Shown here in pieces: positions 8,153 to 18,480 of a stretch of DNA of 64,000 nt. Both the position numbers and the translations under genes were made by a program. Source of the DNA: Streptomyces sp. DHE7-1 (GTDB lineage Bacteria > Actinomycetota > Actinomycetes > Streptomycetales > Streptomycetaceae); NCBI GenBank assembly GCA_016432725.1, contig JACJDG010000003.1, positions 2,542,001 through 2,606,000 of the forward strand, read 5' to 3'. Under the pieces are notes generated by a model, which worked only from the letters and a program-made list of their open reading frames with translations, made no database searches and was not told the DNA's origin. Within the stretch, counting starts at the first letter, position 1. Each line of letters begins with the position of its first letter.

Positions 8153-10127
8153 TGGTCACGCGCGCACTCCTCGCCGAACGGCTCTCCCGGCCCGGTCTCC
8201 GGCTCCGCGGATGGCGCCGGCTGCCACCGCCGTCCAAGGCGGCCGTCTGCTTCCTGGCCCTGGTCGTCCTGCTCGCCGCGCTCGCCCCGGTGCTCGCCCC
8301 GGACGACCCGCTGGACCAGCTCGACCCGGCCGGCGGCACCGGCCGCCCGTCCGCCGCGCACTGGATGGGCCAGGACAGCCTCGGCCGGGACGTCCTCAGC
8401 CGGCTGATGTACGGCGCCCGCTGGTCCCTGGCCATCGGGCTGGGCGCGACCGCGCTCGCGCTGGCCGCCGGGGCGCTGATCGGCGCGGTGGCGGCGACCT
8501 CCCGCAAGTCCGTCGACGAGACGCTGATGCGCTGCCTGGACGTGGTGATGGCGTTCCCCGGGATCGCGCTCGCCGCCGTGCTGGTCGCCGTGTTCGGCGG
8601 CGGGATCGGTGTGCTGATCTGCGCCATCGCGTTCCTGTTCACGCCGCCGGTGGCGCGGGTGGTGCGGGCCAACGTGCTCGACCAGTACGGCGAGGACTAC
8701 GTCACCGCCGAACGCGTGCTCGGCGCCCGCACCCCGCACATCGTGCTGCGCCACGTGGCCGTCAACTGTGCCGCCCCGGTGCTGGTGTTCTGCACGGTCC
8801 AGGTCGCCGAGGCCATCGTCTTCGAGGCGTCGCTGTCCTTCGTCGGCGCCGGGGTGCGGCCCCCGGACCCGTCCTGGGGCAGTGTCATCGCCGACGGCAA
8901 GAACATGGTGCTGACCGGCGGCTGGTGGGCGACCGTCTTCCCCGGTCTGCTGATCCTGCTGACCGTGCTGTCGCTGAACATCCTCTCCGAGGGCGTCTCC
9001 GACGCCTGGGCGGCCCCGGCGGCCCGGGAGGTGGCGGCGCCCGCGGACCGTCCGGAGGCGCCGGAGCCCGGCACCGGCGAGGTGCTGCCGCTGCCCGGCC
9101 TGGCCGAGGCGGCGCGGCGACTGCGCTCCCGGGCCCGGCCCCGGCCCGCGTCCGACGGCCCGCCGGTGCTCGCGGTGGAGAACCTGGCCGTCGGCTTCCC
9201 CGGCCGGCACGGGGGCGTGGACATCGTGGACGGGGTCGGCTTCGAGGTCCACGCCGGCGAAGTGCTGGGCCTGGTGGGCGAGTCGGGCTGCGGCAAGTCG
9301 CTGACCGCGCTCACCGTGATGGGACTGCAGCCCCGGGGGCCCGGGTGCGCGGCCAGGTCCGCTTCCGGCAGCGCGACCTGCTCGCCGAGCCGGCCCGGGG
9401 ACGGCGCCGACTGCTCGGTCACGAGATGGCGATGGTCTACCAGGACGCCCTGTCCTCGCTGAACCCGGCGATGACCGTCCGCGCCCAGCTCGGGCAGCTC
9501 ATCCGGCGCGGTGGCCGCCGCGCCCCGGCGGAACTGCTGTCGCTGGTCGGCCTGGAACCCGCCCGGACCCTGCGCAGCTATCCGCACGAACTCTCCGGCG
9601 GCCAGCGCCAGCGCGTCCTGATCGCCATGGCCCTCTCCCGCGACCCCGCCCTGATCGTCGCCGACGAGCCGACGACCGCGCTGGACGGCACCGTGCAGGC
9701 CCAGGTCATGGAACTGCTGCTGCGACTGCGTGCGGAGCTGGGCTTCGCGCTGGTCCTGGTCTCCCACGACCTGGCGCTGGTCGCCGATGTCACCGACCGG
9801 GTGGCGGTGATGTACGGCGGACGGATCGTGGAGACCGGCGTGACCGCCGACCTGGTGGCGGCACCGGCCCACCACTACACGCGCGGTCTCCTCGGCAGCG
9901 TGCTCTCGCTGGAGTCGGCCACGACGCGGCTGACTCAGATCAAGGGCGCCGTACCGGCACCGTCCGGCTTCCCGGACGGCTGCCGCTTCGCCGACCGCTG
10001 CCCCCGGGCGACCGGCACGTGCCACACCACGGTGCCGGCCCTCACCGGCACCCCCACGCACACGGCCGCCTGCCACCACCCGGCCGTGACGCCGACATCG
10101 GCGGAGAACGAGGAGACCGTGCGGTGA
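8152..10127 (+). CDS. Fused ABC permease (DppC type) and ATPase (DppD type), one frame break
   Basis: One polypeptide of about 658 aa. Residues about 1-285 form a DppC-like permease (HWMGQDSLGRDVLSRLMYG, then an EAA loop with VTAERVLGARTPHIVLRHV). A linker rich in Ala, Pro and Arg leads to an ATPase with Walker A GESGCGKS, signature LSGGQRQR and Walker B LIVADEPTT, plus the CxxxDRCP cluster of the oligopeptide C-terminal domain. The frame breaks at 9335-9339, where five G should be six. Fused permease-ATPases of this kind occur in Streptomyces and, as I recall, in the Corynebacterium sialic acid importer. The stop overlaps a GTG at 10124. Confidence 0.88.
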
Positions 10128-10152
10128 GCGCTGTCGTGGAGGTGCGGGACGC
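10124..10152 (+). repeat. Direct repeat, copy 1 (29 bases, start region of an ATPase gene)
   Basis: The 29 bases beginning GTGAGCGCTGTCGTGGAGGT also occur at 10330-10358, 206 bases later. Copy 1 overlaps the stop codon of the upstream gene in a GTGA junction. Copy 2 is the real start of the downstream ATPase. Confidence 0.9.
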
Positions 10153-10333
10153 GTCAGGAGGTGACGTACCGGCATCGGCGGGCCGCGCCCCGACAGACAG
10201 CCGCGCGGCCGACCACCGCCCGACTGGCGGCGGTCCGGCCTACAGCCTCCGCCCGGCGGACCGGTGCCCGGTCGACCGCCGCCCGCCGGTGCCCCGCGCC
10301 TGCCACATGCCGACGCAGGAGGTCCCACGGTGA
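10124..10333 (+). CDS. Small open frame created by the duplicated start (doubtful gene)
   Basis: Copy 1 of the repeat opens a 69-codon frame, VSAVVEVRDASGGDV..., that ends with a TGA overlapping the GTG of the true ATPase start. After the first ten residues the product is Pro/Arg-rich and resembles no domain I know. It contains a second ribosome site (GCAGGAGG near 10315-10322) for the downstream gene. It is most likely a by-product of a 206-base insertion or duplication that may keep translational coupling. Confidence 0.3.
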   Translation: MSAVVEVRDASGGDVPASAGRAPTDSRAADHRPTGGGPAYSLRPADRCPVDRRPPVPRACHMPTQEVPR

Positions 10334-11333
10334 GCGCTGTCGTGGAGGTGCGGGACGCCCACGTCGTGCACCGGGCCCGCACCGGAGGTCTGTTCGCCCG
10401 CGACCGGGTGTACGCCCTGACCGGCGCCGATCTCACCGTGGCGCCCGGTGAGACGGTCGGCGTGGTCGGCGAGTCCGGGTGCGGGAAGTCGACTCTGGCG
10501 AAGGTGCTGGTGGGCATCGAGCGGCCGGTCTCCGGGTCGGTGTCGTTCCGGGGCCGCGACCTGTGGGCGATGCCGCCGCCGAACGCCGGGCCACGGCGGG
10601 CGCGGGCACCGGCATGATCTTCCAGGACCCCTCGACGGCCCTGAACCGCCGGCTGACGGTACGCCGGGTGCTGCGCGACCCGCTGGACGTCCACGCGCGC
10701 GGCACCAGGGCGGAGCGGGAGGAGCGCGTCGCGGAGCTGATGAGCCTGGTGGGCCTCCCCCTGGCGCTCGCCGACGCCCTGCCCGGGCAGCTGTCGGGCG
10801 GCCAGCGCCAGCGGGTCGCCATCGCCCGGGCGCTCGCCCTCGACCCGGCCCTTGTCGTCGCCGACGAGCCGACCAGCGCCCTGGACGTGTCGGTCCGCGC
10901 GCAGATCCTCAACCTGCTGCTGGACCTGCGCGAACGTCTCGGACTGGCCCTGGTGTTCGTCTCGCACGACATCCAGACGGTACGGCGGATGAGCGACCGG
11001 GTGATCACCATGTACCTCGGCCGGATCGTGGAGGAGACCCCGGCCGGCCGGGTCACCGGCGCCGCCCGGCACCCGTACACACGCGCCCTGTTCTCCGCCA
11101 CGCCGGGCCTGCTGGACCCCGTCGACCCGATCCCTCTCACCGGCCCGGTGCCGTCGGCGACCCGGCCGCCGAGCGGCTGCCCGTTCCGCACCCGCTGCTG
11201 GAAGGCCGACGAGCTGTGCGCCCGGGAGATGCCGGACTTCTCGGCCGCGTCGCGCCCCGGACACCGCTACCGCTGCCACCATCCTGTGGAGGAGGACCAG
11301 CCGATCCGCGACCCAGCCCGCCAGGAGCCGTGA
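10330..11333 (+). CDS. ABC importer ATPase, DppF type (one frame break)
   Basis: Second ATPase of the importer, about 334 aa. It opens VSAVVEVRDAHVVHRART and shows Walker A GESGCGKST near residue 49, signature LSGGQRQR, Walker B LVVADEPTSALD and the C-terminal oligopeptide-type motif FRTRCWKADELC. The frame breaks near 10578, where the product passes from LWAMPP to AERRATAGAG and one base is missing. GTG at 10330 follows GCAGGAGGTCCCAC. Copy 2 of a 29-base direct repeat (10330-10358) forms its first codons. Confidence 0.88.
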
Positions 11334-12259
11334 ATGACCTTCCCCGTCCCGCTCACCGGTGTCGTCCCGCCCGTCTGCACGCCCCTGACGCCGGAGCGCG
11401 AGGTGGACGTGCCGTCGCTGCTGCGGCTGGTGGACCATCTGGTCGCGGGCGGGGTGCACGGGCTGTTCGTGCTCGGATCGACCTCGGAGGCGGCGTTCCT
11501 GACGGACCGGCAGCGCCGTCAGGTGGTGGAGGCCGTCGCGGGCCGCGCGGGCGGACAACTGCCCGTGCTCGCCGGGGCCATCGACATGACCACCCCGCGC
11601 GTCCTGGACCACGTCCGGTCGGTCTGCGCGGCGGGTGCGGAGGCCGTCGTCGTCACCGCCCCCTTCTACGCCCGCACCCACCCCGCCGAGATCGTCCACC
11701 ACTACCGCCGGATCGCCGCGGCGAGCCCGGTCCCGGTGATCGCCTACGACATCCCCGTCGCCGTGCACACCAAGCTCCCCGCCGAGCTGGTGCTGGGCCT
11801 GGCCGCCGACGGGTCCTCGCCGGGCTCAAGGACTCCAGCGGGGACCTGGCGGCGTTCCGGGAGGTCGTCACCGGCGCCCGGGCGCACGCCGGCTTCAGCG
11901 TGCTGACCGGCTCCGAACTCATCGCCGACTCAGCGCTGGCGCTGGGCGCCGACGGGGCGGTGCCGGGGCTGGCCAACGTCGACCCGCACGGGTACGTCCG
12001 GCTGTACCGCCTGTGCCGGGCGGGCGACTGGGAGGGCGCCCGAGCCGAACAGGAGCGGCTGTGCGCACTGTTCGGCATCGTCGGGGTGGGCGACCCGGCC
12101 CGCATGGGCGGCAGCTCCGCGGCCCTGGGCGCCTTCAAGGCGGCCCTGCACCTACGCGGCGTCATCGCCTGCGCGGCGACGGCCGAGCCCCAGGTGCCGT
12201 TGTCGGGGGACGAGGTGGCGCGAGTGGGGAAGCTGCTGGCGGGGGCGGGGCTGTTGTAG
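11334..12259 (+). CDS. DHDPS/N-acetylneuraminate lyase family aldolase (one frame break)
   Basis: Class I aldolase or dehydratase of about 308 aa in a TIM barrel. Visible family features are GVVPPVCTPLT at the start, GLFVLGSTSEAAFL near residue 42, VTAPFYARTH and the Schiff-base lysine in LAGLKDSSGD. The frame breaks at 11811-11813 (GGG should be GGGG). ATG follows the ATPase stop directly. Its place at the end of an importer operon with a sialidase 7 kb away makes N-acetylneuraminate lyase (NanA-like) a good hypothesis. Other 2-keto acid aldolase or dehydratase roles remain possible. It is unlikely to be the housekeeping DapA given this context. Confidence 0.82.
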
Positions 12260-12293
12260 GGGTGGTGGGCATGATGCCCTTAAGGGCACATTC

Positions 12294-12702
12294 TCACGGA
12301 ACGTCAGAAGCCAAGTATACGCGAGTACGAGCCAGTCGCATCGACGATGCCATGAAATGAATTCCCGTCCCCGCATCACCAAAGGAGACTTCGACCGCTC
12401 CCCCGGCGCAGCAGCGATATCGAAATCCCGGGCTTCCCGCATACCCCAGCCGTTGACCTGGAAGCCTGTCACATCGGAAAACAACAGATAGAACTCGAAT
12501 CTGTTGTAGGAGACCTCACCCCACTCCGATCTGGGACATGAAGGCACCCTGGCCGTATCGAACCCTACAGTCACGGAATTATCCCGCTCATCGGCGTGGA
12601 CATAGAAAAGTTCACATTCATCGAGGGCGAGCGAACGACCCCGTAAAGCTCACCCAACATCGACGGATCACCCAGGATTCGCTGCCACTCAGATGCGCCC
12701 AT
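12294..12702 (-). CDS. Second immunity-type protein, Imm50-like (two frame breaks)
   Basis: Probable antitoxin for the adjacent RHS toxin or a relative. Joined frames read MGASEWQRILGDPSML...LYGVVRSPSM, then DNSVTVGFDTARVPSCP..., FEFYLLFSDVTGFQVNGWG, and finally VSFGDAGTGIHFMASSM. These follow the same pattern as the neighbour at 12689-13189: an LYG motif, a beta strand with R/L-P, an aromatic strand, and a terminal FGDxGTGIxF strand. Breaks lie near 12602 and 12397. Restored length is about 136 aa. It overlaps the upstream immunity gene by 14 bases. GC is clearly lower than in the surroundings. It could be a decayed paralogue, but the break type matches the errors elsewhere. Confidence 0.6.
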
Positions 12703-13189
12703 AGTAGGTCTTCTCCCAAGTTTCAGGCAGGGAAGTATGCCGGCGGGCATCAATTCGGTTCACAAAAGAATGCACACCGTCATCAGATCCATCCATGCTG
12801 GACCTGAAAGCGCTCACGTGGCCTACGAGAACGGAATCACTGCAGCGGAACCTTAGCCCCAACCCATCACCATCGAATCCAACATAAAGTCGCTTCACTT
12901 CCTCTCGATGCACTGTCACGCGACAGACTGCAGGCGGATGCCACTTCCGAACCGAGAAGTCCTCGACCGCCACAAATTGTAGGTGACACTGCACCGTATC
13001 AAGCCCTGCATCCCGCCATTCCCCCAGGGGAGTTTCGGGAAACTCAGGCAGGTCAACACGAAGGATCACGGTGGGGCCACGCCAGTTCATATTGAATGAG
13101 CGAACCCGGACGTCCTCCTCGATTTTCGGCACATAACCATACACCCCTCGGAGGACATCAGAATTCAGCAAGAATTCATCAACGGTCAT
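12689..13189 (-). CDS. Immunity protein, Imm50-like
   Basis: 166 aa, intact. It reads MTVDEFLLNSDVLRGVYGYVPKI, then GPTVILRVDLPEFPETPLGEW, VQCHLQFVAVEDFSVRKW and a C-terminal FDGDGLGLRF strand. The arrangement resembles immunity family Imm50 (beta-rich, with GPTxxLRxDLPxxP and a WRxxGLDTVQ step), based on memory of the family. ATG at 13189 has GAGGAG 10 bases upstream, and the start lies inside the last codons of the toxin (11-base overlap). That is the usual toxin-immunity arrangement and implies coupled translation. Base composition is near 50 percent GC, unlike the core genes, a sign of transfer. Confidence 0.7.
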   Translation of the reverse strand: MTVDEFLLNSDVLRGVYGYVPKIEEDVRVRSFNMNWRGPTVILRVDLPEFPETPLGEWRDAGLDTVQCHLQFVAVEDFSVRKWHPPAVCRVTVHREEVKRLYVGFDGDGLGLRFRCSDSVLVGHVSAFRSSMDGSDDGVHSFVNRIDARRHTSLPETWEKTYYGRI

Positions 13190-16100
13190 AATAATAGTGC
13201 TCCTCACATCCGGGAATCTGGCCGTTCCGAGTGTCCTCGAACGGTCGCACGTGAACGTGCGGCGGCTGGTAACCAGGCTCCCCGGGTTGCTGATGCCCGA
13301 ACCAGTGGTCCTGGAATACTACGAGGTCCTGTCCATTGGGGTGCTCGTAAACCTCCTCAGTGTAGAAGATGGGCTGGTGATCCTCCGTCATGAGCTGGGG
13401 AGAGCCTTGCCACTCCGGCCCCGCGCCGAGACGAAGTTGTTCACATCTATGGGCTCGGCACCTTCAGGAATACCCGCTTCGCGCAACGCCTTTGCCTTGG
13501 CTTCCTCAAGCGTCCGGCCTACCTTTGTTGGGTAGTCCGGTGCCAGACCCAGCGGATCCGTCCCGACATTGGGGTTGTGGACATACGTGGCCGGGTTCGG
13601 GGCCGGGGCCAGACCAAGCGGATCAGGACTGAAGTATCGAGCAGTCTCTGGGTCGTAGTGGCGGAAGTAGTTGTAGTGGAGGCCGGTTTCCGGGTCGTAG
13701 TACTGGCCTGGGAAGCGTAGAGGTGTGTATGCCGTGCTGTTGGCTGCCCACGCCGTGGTGCCCCATAGGGTGCTTCGGGTGCGCCAGGCGATTTCGCCGT
13801 GTTCGTCGATGAGTTCACTGGGGGTGCCGACCAAGTCCGTGACGATGGCGAAGAAGCGGGAGTCGATCTCGTCCTGGGTGGCGTCGGACGTTGTGATGCG
13901 TTCGGTCTGGGCGAGGGGCGCAGGCCTTGGTGGTCCCAGGTGAGGGTGACCGGGTGGGGGAGGTCTGCGGAGGTAGTGGTCTGCTCGCAGAGGGTGGTGC
14001 CGTCCCAGGTGAAGTCCACCCGTTCCAGGACCGTTTCGCCGTCGTCGGCCAGGCGGAGTTTGGCCGTGCGGCGGCCCAGGGGTCGTAGGTGTAGCGCCAG
14101 CGGGTGCCGTCCGGGGTGGTCACCGCTGTCAGGCGGTCCTCGGGGTCCCATTCGTAGCGCCAGGTGTCCGGCTTGCGGGACAGGCGGGTCTTCTGGCGGA
14201 GGGTGATGCGGCCCAGTGCGTCGTGTTCGTAGCGGACGTTGCCGGCACGGGTGATGCGGGTGCCCACGTAAGCACGCGGGCCCGTCGCTTCGCTGCCGGG
14301 GTGGTTCGTTGGCCATTCGGCCTGGGTCTGGTTGCCGGCCTCGTCGTAGGCGTAGCGCTCCGTCCAGCCGGCCGCGTGCACCGCCGTGACCCGGCCGGCC
14401 GCGTCGAGGTCGAAGCGGCGGGAGCCGGACAGGTGGTCGTCGATGCCGATCAGGTTGCCGTCGGCCCGGTAGGAGTATGCCCGGTGCTGCACTGTGCGGT
14501 CGCCGGCGCCGGTCACGGACTGGGTGGTCAGGCGGCCCAGGGGTCGAAGGTGTGGTCGAGGGTGATCGTGTCGCCGATGTGGCGGGTCAGTTCGCGGCCT
14601 GCCTCGTCGTAAGTGAAGTCGATGGGGTGGCCCGACGCGGCCACCATGTTGGTGCGGCGGCCCGCGGCGTCGTAGGACCAGGTCGTGGTGGCGCCGGTCG
14701 GGGTCGTCCGGCCCGTGCGGCGGCCCAAGGTGTCGTAGGTGTAGGTCAGGGTGCGGCCGTCGACCGTCTCGGAGTGCAGGCGGCCGTAGCGGTCGCGCAG
14801 CAGCGTGAGTGTGGTGCCGTCCGGGCCGGTTGTCTGGGCGAGTTGGTCGGTGAAGTCGTAGGCGTAGGTCGTGACCTGGCCGGCCGCGTCCTTGCGGAGT
14901 ACCTGGCCCAGGCCGTTGCGCTCGAAGGCCAGCGTCTCGCCGAGGGTGTTCCTGCGGGAGGTGAGGCGGCCTGCGGGTCGTACCCGTACGTGAGGGTGCG
15001 GTCGTCGAAGTCCGTCTCCGTGACCAGGCGGCCCGCCGCGTCGTACTCATACGTCCACGTCAGGCCCTGCGGGTTCGTGACCTTCGTCAGGCGCAGCTCC
15101 GCGTCGTGGGTGAACTCGTAGCGCACCCCGTCCGGGCCCGTGCGCGCCGTCAGCAGGTCGAAGTGGGTGTACTCGAAGCGGGAGACGCCGCCCATCGGAT
15201 CGGTGTGGCGCGTGCAGTTGCCCTCACCGTCGTACGTCCACGTCTCCGTCGTTCCGTCCGGGCCGTGCGGCCGGTCAGGTGGCCCTCGATCGACCATTCC
15301 AGCCGCGTCGTGGCACCCGTGGGGTCCGTGATCACGGTCGGGCGGCCGAGAGCGTCCCGCTCGTAGCGGGTCGTCGCGCCCAGCGCGTCCGTGACCTCGA
15401 CCGGCAGGCCCGCGCGATCACACACGAGCGTGGTCGTGTTGCCGAGCGGGTCGGTCACGGAATTCAGGTGGCCAGCGGCGGTGTACGTGAAGTGGGTCGT
15501 CCGGCCCGCAGGGTCCGTCACCGACGTGCGGTTGCCGCGCTCGTCATACCTCTGACGGACCACCGTGCCGTCGGGGTTGACCACCTTCACCGGCAGGCCG
15601 AGTGAGTTGTACTCCGCTGTCGCCTCGCGGCCGTCCGGGCGGACGACCGCGATGAGGTTGCCCTCGTTGTCGTAGCGGAACGTCGTCGTGTGGCCCAGCG
15701 GGTCCGTCTGGGAGAGCAGGCGGTGGTAGCGGTCGCGGTGGAAGCGGGTGGTCGCACCGAGGGCGTCGATCTGCGCGACCACCTGCCACGCGTCGTTCAC
15801 CAGGTAGCGGCGAGTGTGGCCTTCCCCGGTCGTCGCGGTCGTGGTCCGCAGGCCGGATTCCGCATCGGGGTCCCCGTAGGACAGGGTCAGACTCATGTGG
15901 CCCGCGGAGCCGCCCTCGGCGACGCAGCGGTCCCGTTCGTCGTACTCGTACGTGTAGCTGCGGTCGTTCGTGTCCGTCCACGACGTGACCCGGCCGACCT
16001 CGTCGTACGTGAAGCGGAGCGGCAGCCCGGAGGAGTTGACGACCTCCGTCAGATCGCCGTCCGTGTAGCCGTAGCGCTTCAGCTCCTCGCCGGTCGTGGC

Positions 16101-17848
16101 GAGGTGGAGCGCCGTGACACGACCGGATTCCGTGGTGATGCGGACGCCCTGGCCGGAGCTGGAGACCACGGCCAGCGGAGTGCCCTCCGCGTCGTACTCG
16201 AAGGTGATCCAGTTGCCGTTGCGGTCGTCTATCTGCTCCAGCACCGCCAGGCTCTCGCCCCGGTCGGCGAAGTGCCAGGTGCGACGGGTCCGCGGATCCG
16301 TAACCGTGTATCCGCCCTCCACACGGTCCAGTGGTCGGCGGGGGCCGTGACTGGGGAGCGTGGGGAGGCCGGGCGCGGGGTGCGGGTACGCCAGTAGCAG
16401 GCCGTCCTCGGTGACGAAGACGACTCCCTCCGCGTCGATCTCCAGACGCTGGTCGAGGGTGGAGGACCACGACGGGCCGAACCAGCGCCCCAGGTGGTAG
16501 CCGGACTCCACCCGCCGCTCCAACACCAACGGCAACACCCCGGGCAGCGTGACGTCCGTCTGCGGCAGATACATCTTGCCGGTGGCGAGGTTGATCGGGT
16601 CGGTGCCGCCGCTCTCCGTGCTGTTCTTGTCGTGGGAAGGCGCCGGCGGATCCTCGTCCACCGTCTCCCGTGGGGACTTCCCGCCCGTGCCCTCCGCCGC
16701 CCCGCGTTCGGCGGCCGTGGCTTCCTCCGCCCCCTTCACTCCGTCCTCGGCCACCCGGACACCGTCGACGGCCGCCGACTCGGCCCCGCCTCCGGGATGA
16801 GGAACTGCGGGAGGAGTTCGCCTCCGACGCCGCCAGGGTCGTCGAGGAAGGAGTTCCAGAGCTGGTTGCCGGTCTGGGTGGGATGGGTGACGAAGTGGAC
16901 CGCCCCGCCGAGGAGTTCGACCTTGGACTGGAGCGCCTCGTAGGGGTGCGTGATGGCGTACGGATCGAGCGGGTTGGCGTTGCGGGCCAGATTGTTCAGG
17001 TCGCCGAGTCCGCGCATGAAACCGCCGAAGAACCGCATGTCCTCCGTCTTGGCGGCGTCCAGGACATCGGCGCCGTCGAGCTTGAGCTGGTTCAGGGCCG
17101 ACGGCTCGTGCGGAGCGTGCCGCAGGGCGGCCTGGAGACGGTCGGCGGCCTCCGCGGCGGGCTGGGTGCGCTGGCTGCGGGCGTCGGACAGGATCCGCTC
17201 GGCCGCGTGCTTGGCCTCGTCCCCGGGTCCTGCTCCGACGGCTTCGGACCCGGGTCCTTCAGGCCCAGCTCGACGGCGGCGTTGTACGTCTGCACCTTCT
17301 GCCGGTGCTCGTCCGAGGCGGACTTGCCCTCCCGGTACTTCGCCACCGCCTCGCGTGCCTGGGCCTGCGCCCACTCCACCGTGTGCGCGAAGTTCTCCAG
17401 CGCCTCGGCGGCCTGCCCGCACGCCTCGGCCGCCTGGCCCCACTTGACCTGGTGCGTGGCGAACTTCTTCCGGAAGGCGTCGGCCGCCTCCCCTTGAACT
17501 CCGAGGAGTCCAGCTTCCGCATGCCCGTCGCGACGGCCCCGAACGACGTCGCGAAGTTCCGCAGATGCCCCGCCGTCTCACGCAGCCTGGCCGGGTCGCC
17601 GTGGACGAGCTCCTTCGGATCCTCGGACTCGCCGAGCTGCTGCTCGTCGACGTGCGCGCCCAGCTTGGAGGCCGTGTCGTCGCCCCAGTCGTCGACCTTG
17701 TCGGCCGCACCATGCGCACCGGCCCAGTCGAGCGCGTCCCCCACACCATGGGCGCCCTCGTCGACGACATGGCCCGTCGCCCGCTTGACGTGGTCGTAGC
17801 CGGACTTCAGCGACCCGGTGAGACTGTTGAACTTCCCGTGATGGACAT
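13179..17848 (-). CDS. RHS/YD-repeat polymorphic toxin (about ten frame breaks)
   Basis: Secreted contact-type toxin of about 1,559 aa. Order: an N-terminal helical region (MSITGKFNSLTGSLKSGYDH..., residues 1-350) resembling type VII-type export modules; a DUF6531-like start of the shell (DPINLATGKMYLPQTDVTLPG); many YD repeats such as YTYEYDERDRC and YAYDEAGNQTQ; the RHS core motif FPGQYYDPETGLHYNYFRHYD; DPLGLAPAPNPATYVHNP; and a variable tip of about 110 aa ending PPHVHVRPFEDTRNG...HYYYDR. The His-rich tip suggests a nuclease, but I cannot name its family. Breaks lie near 17833, 17493, 17225, 16785, 15265, 14975, 14545, 14080, 13925 and 13415. TGATG overlap with the upstream gene. Confidence 0.85.
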
Positions 17849-18480
17849 CAGCCGCCGTCCCCGCCCTGCGGACGCGGCCCCAGCAGCTTCTCCAAGGCGG
17901 CGTCCCTGCCCGAGTCGTCGCCCCCGGCCGCGTCCACGAGGGAGGAGGTGACCGGGTCGCCCGGCATCTCGGCCGTCCCGACGTCCCAGAGCATGCCCTT
18001 GCCCGTCTCCTTGACGGAGTGCATCAGGTTCTCGCGGTCCTTCTCGCCGTAGCCCGTCGTCATCGCGGCATGGTTGATCTGGTCCAGACTCTCCTTCTCC
18101 ACCTGCTCGTTGGAGGCGAAGGGGTCGCCGGCGACGGAGTTGTAGGCCACCTTCAGCGAGCCCTTCACGTACTCGTCCGTCTGATGGAACGTGCCGGCCG
18201 CCAGCCCCATCGCCTCCGCCAGCGCGTTGCCCTCCCGCATCAGATCGCGCACCCCCCACTGCCAGCGCTCGCAGAAGGTGTGGAGCATCGCGCCCAGACG
18301 GTCGTCACCGACCTCCATACCGTCCATCTCCAGACCGGCGAAACCACGGCCCGCGCCCGCCCAGCCCTTCATCGCCCCCAGCGAATCAAGCTCCGTCAGG
18401 GACTTGTTGATGCCCTCCGCGATCAGCGCCAGCCCCTGCACCTGCAGATTCGGCTGCCCGCCCCCACTCGGCGTCGTCAT
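17848..18480 (-). CDS. Helical protein partnered with the RHS toxin (WXG100-like secretion partner?)
   Basis: 210 aa, intact, with no signal peptide or membrane segment. The first 110 residues are predicted helical: INKSLTELDSLGAMKG, then FCERWQWGVRDLMREGNALAEAM. This resembles the helical hairpin of WXG100/ESX-type proteins found next to actinobacterial polymorphic toxins. It starts at ATG 18480, overlaps the upstream SseB-like gene, and its stop overlaps the toxin start (TGATG). Such tight coupling suggests a chaperone or co-secreted partner. The function is inferred from context only. Confidence 0.65.
   Translation of the reverse strand: MTTPSGGGQPNLQVQGLALIAEGINKSLTELDSLGAMKGWAGAGRGFAGLEMDGMEVGDDRLGAMLHTFCERWQWGVRDLMREGNALAEAMGLAAGTFHQTDEYVKGSLKVAYNSVAGDPFASNEQVEKESLDQINHAAMTTGYGEKDRENLMHSVKETGKGMLWDVGTAEMPGDPVTSSLVDAAGGDDSGRDAALEKLLGPRPQGGDGG

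Noticed and set aside
8697..11768. Very long open frame on the minus strand (over 1,000 codons)
   Set aside because: It lies opposite the importer and aldolase genes, is rich in Arg, Gly, His and Asp in the manner of antisense high-GC frames, and shows no domain.
11334..12259. Housekeeping dapA
   Set aside because: The gene is at the end of an importer operon near a sialidase. The family also includes NanA and KdgD, so a catabolic role fits better.
13600..16500. Regular repeats suggesting a CRISPR or satellite array
   Set aside because: The periodicity comes from YD-repeat codons. Units vary and lie in a coding frame, with no fixed repeat-spacer pattern.
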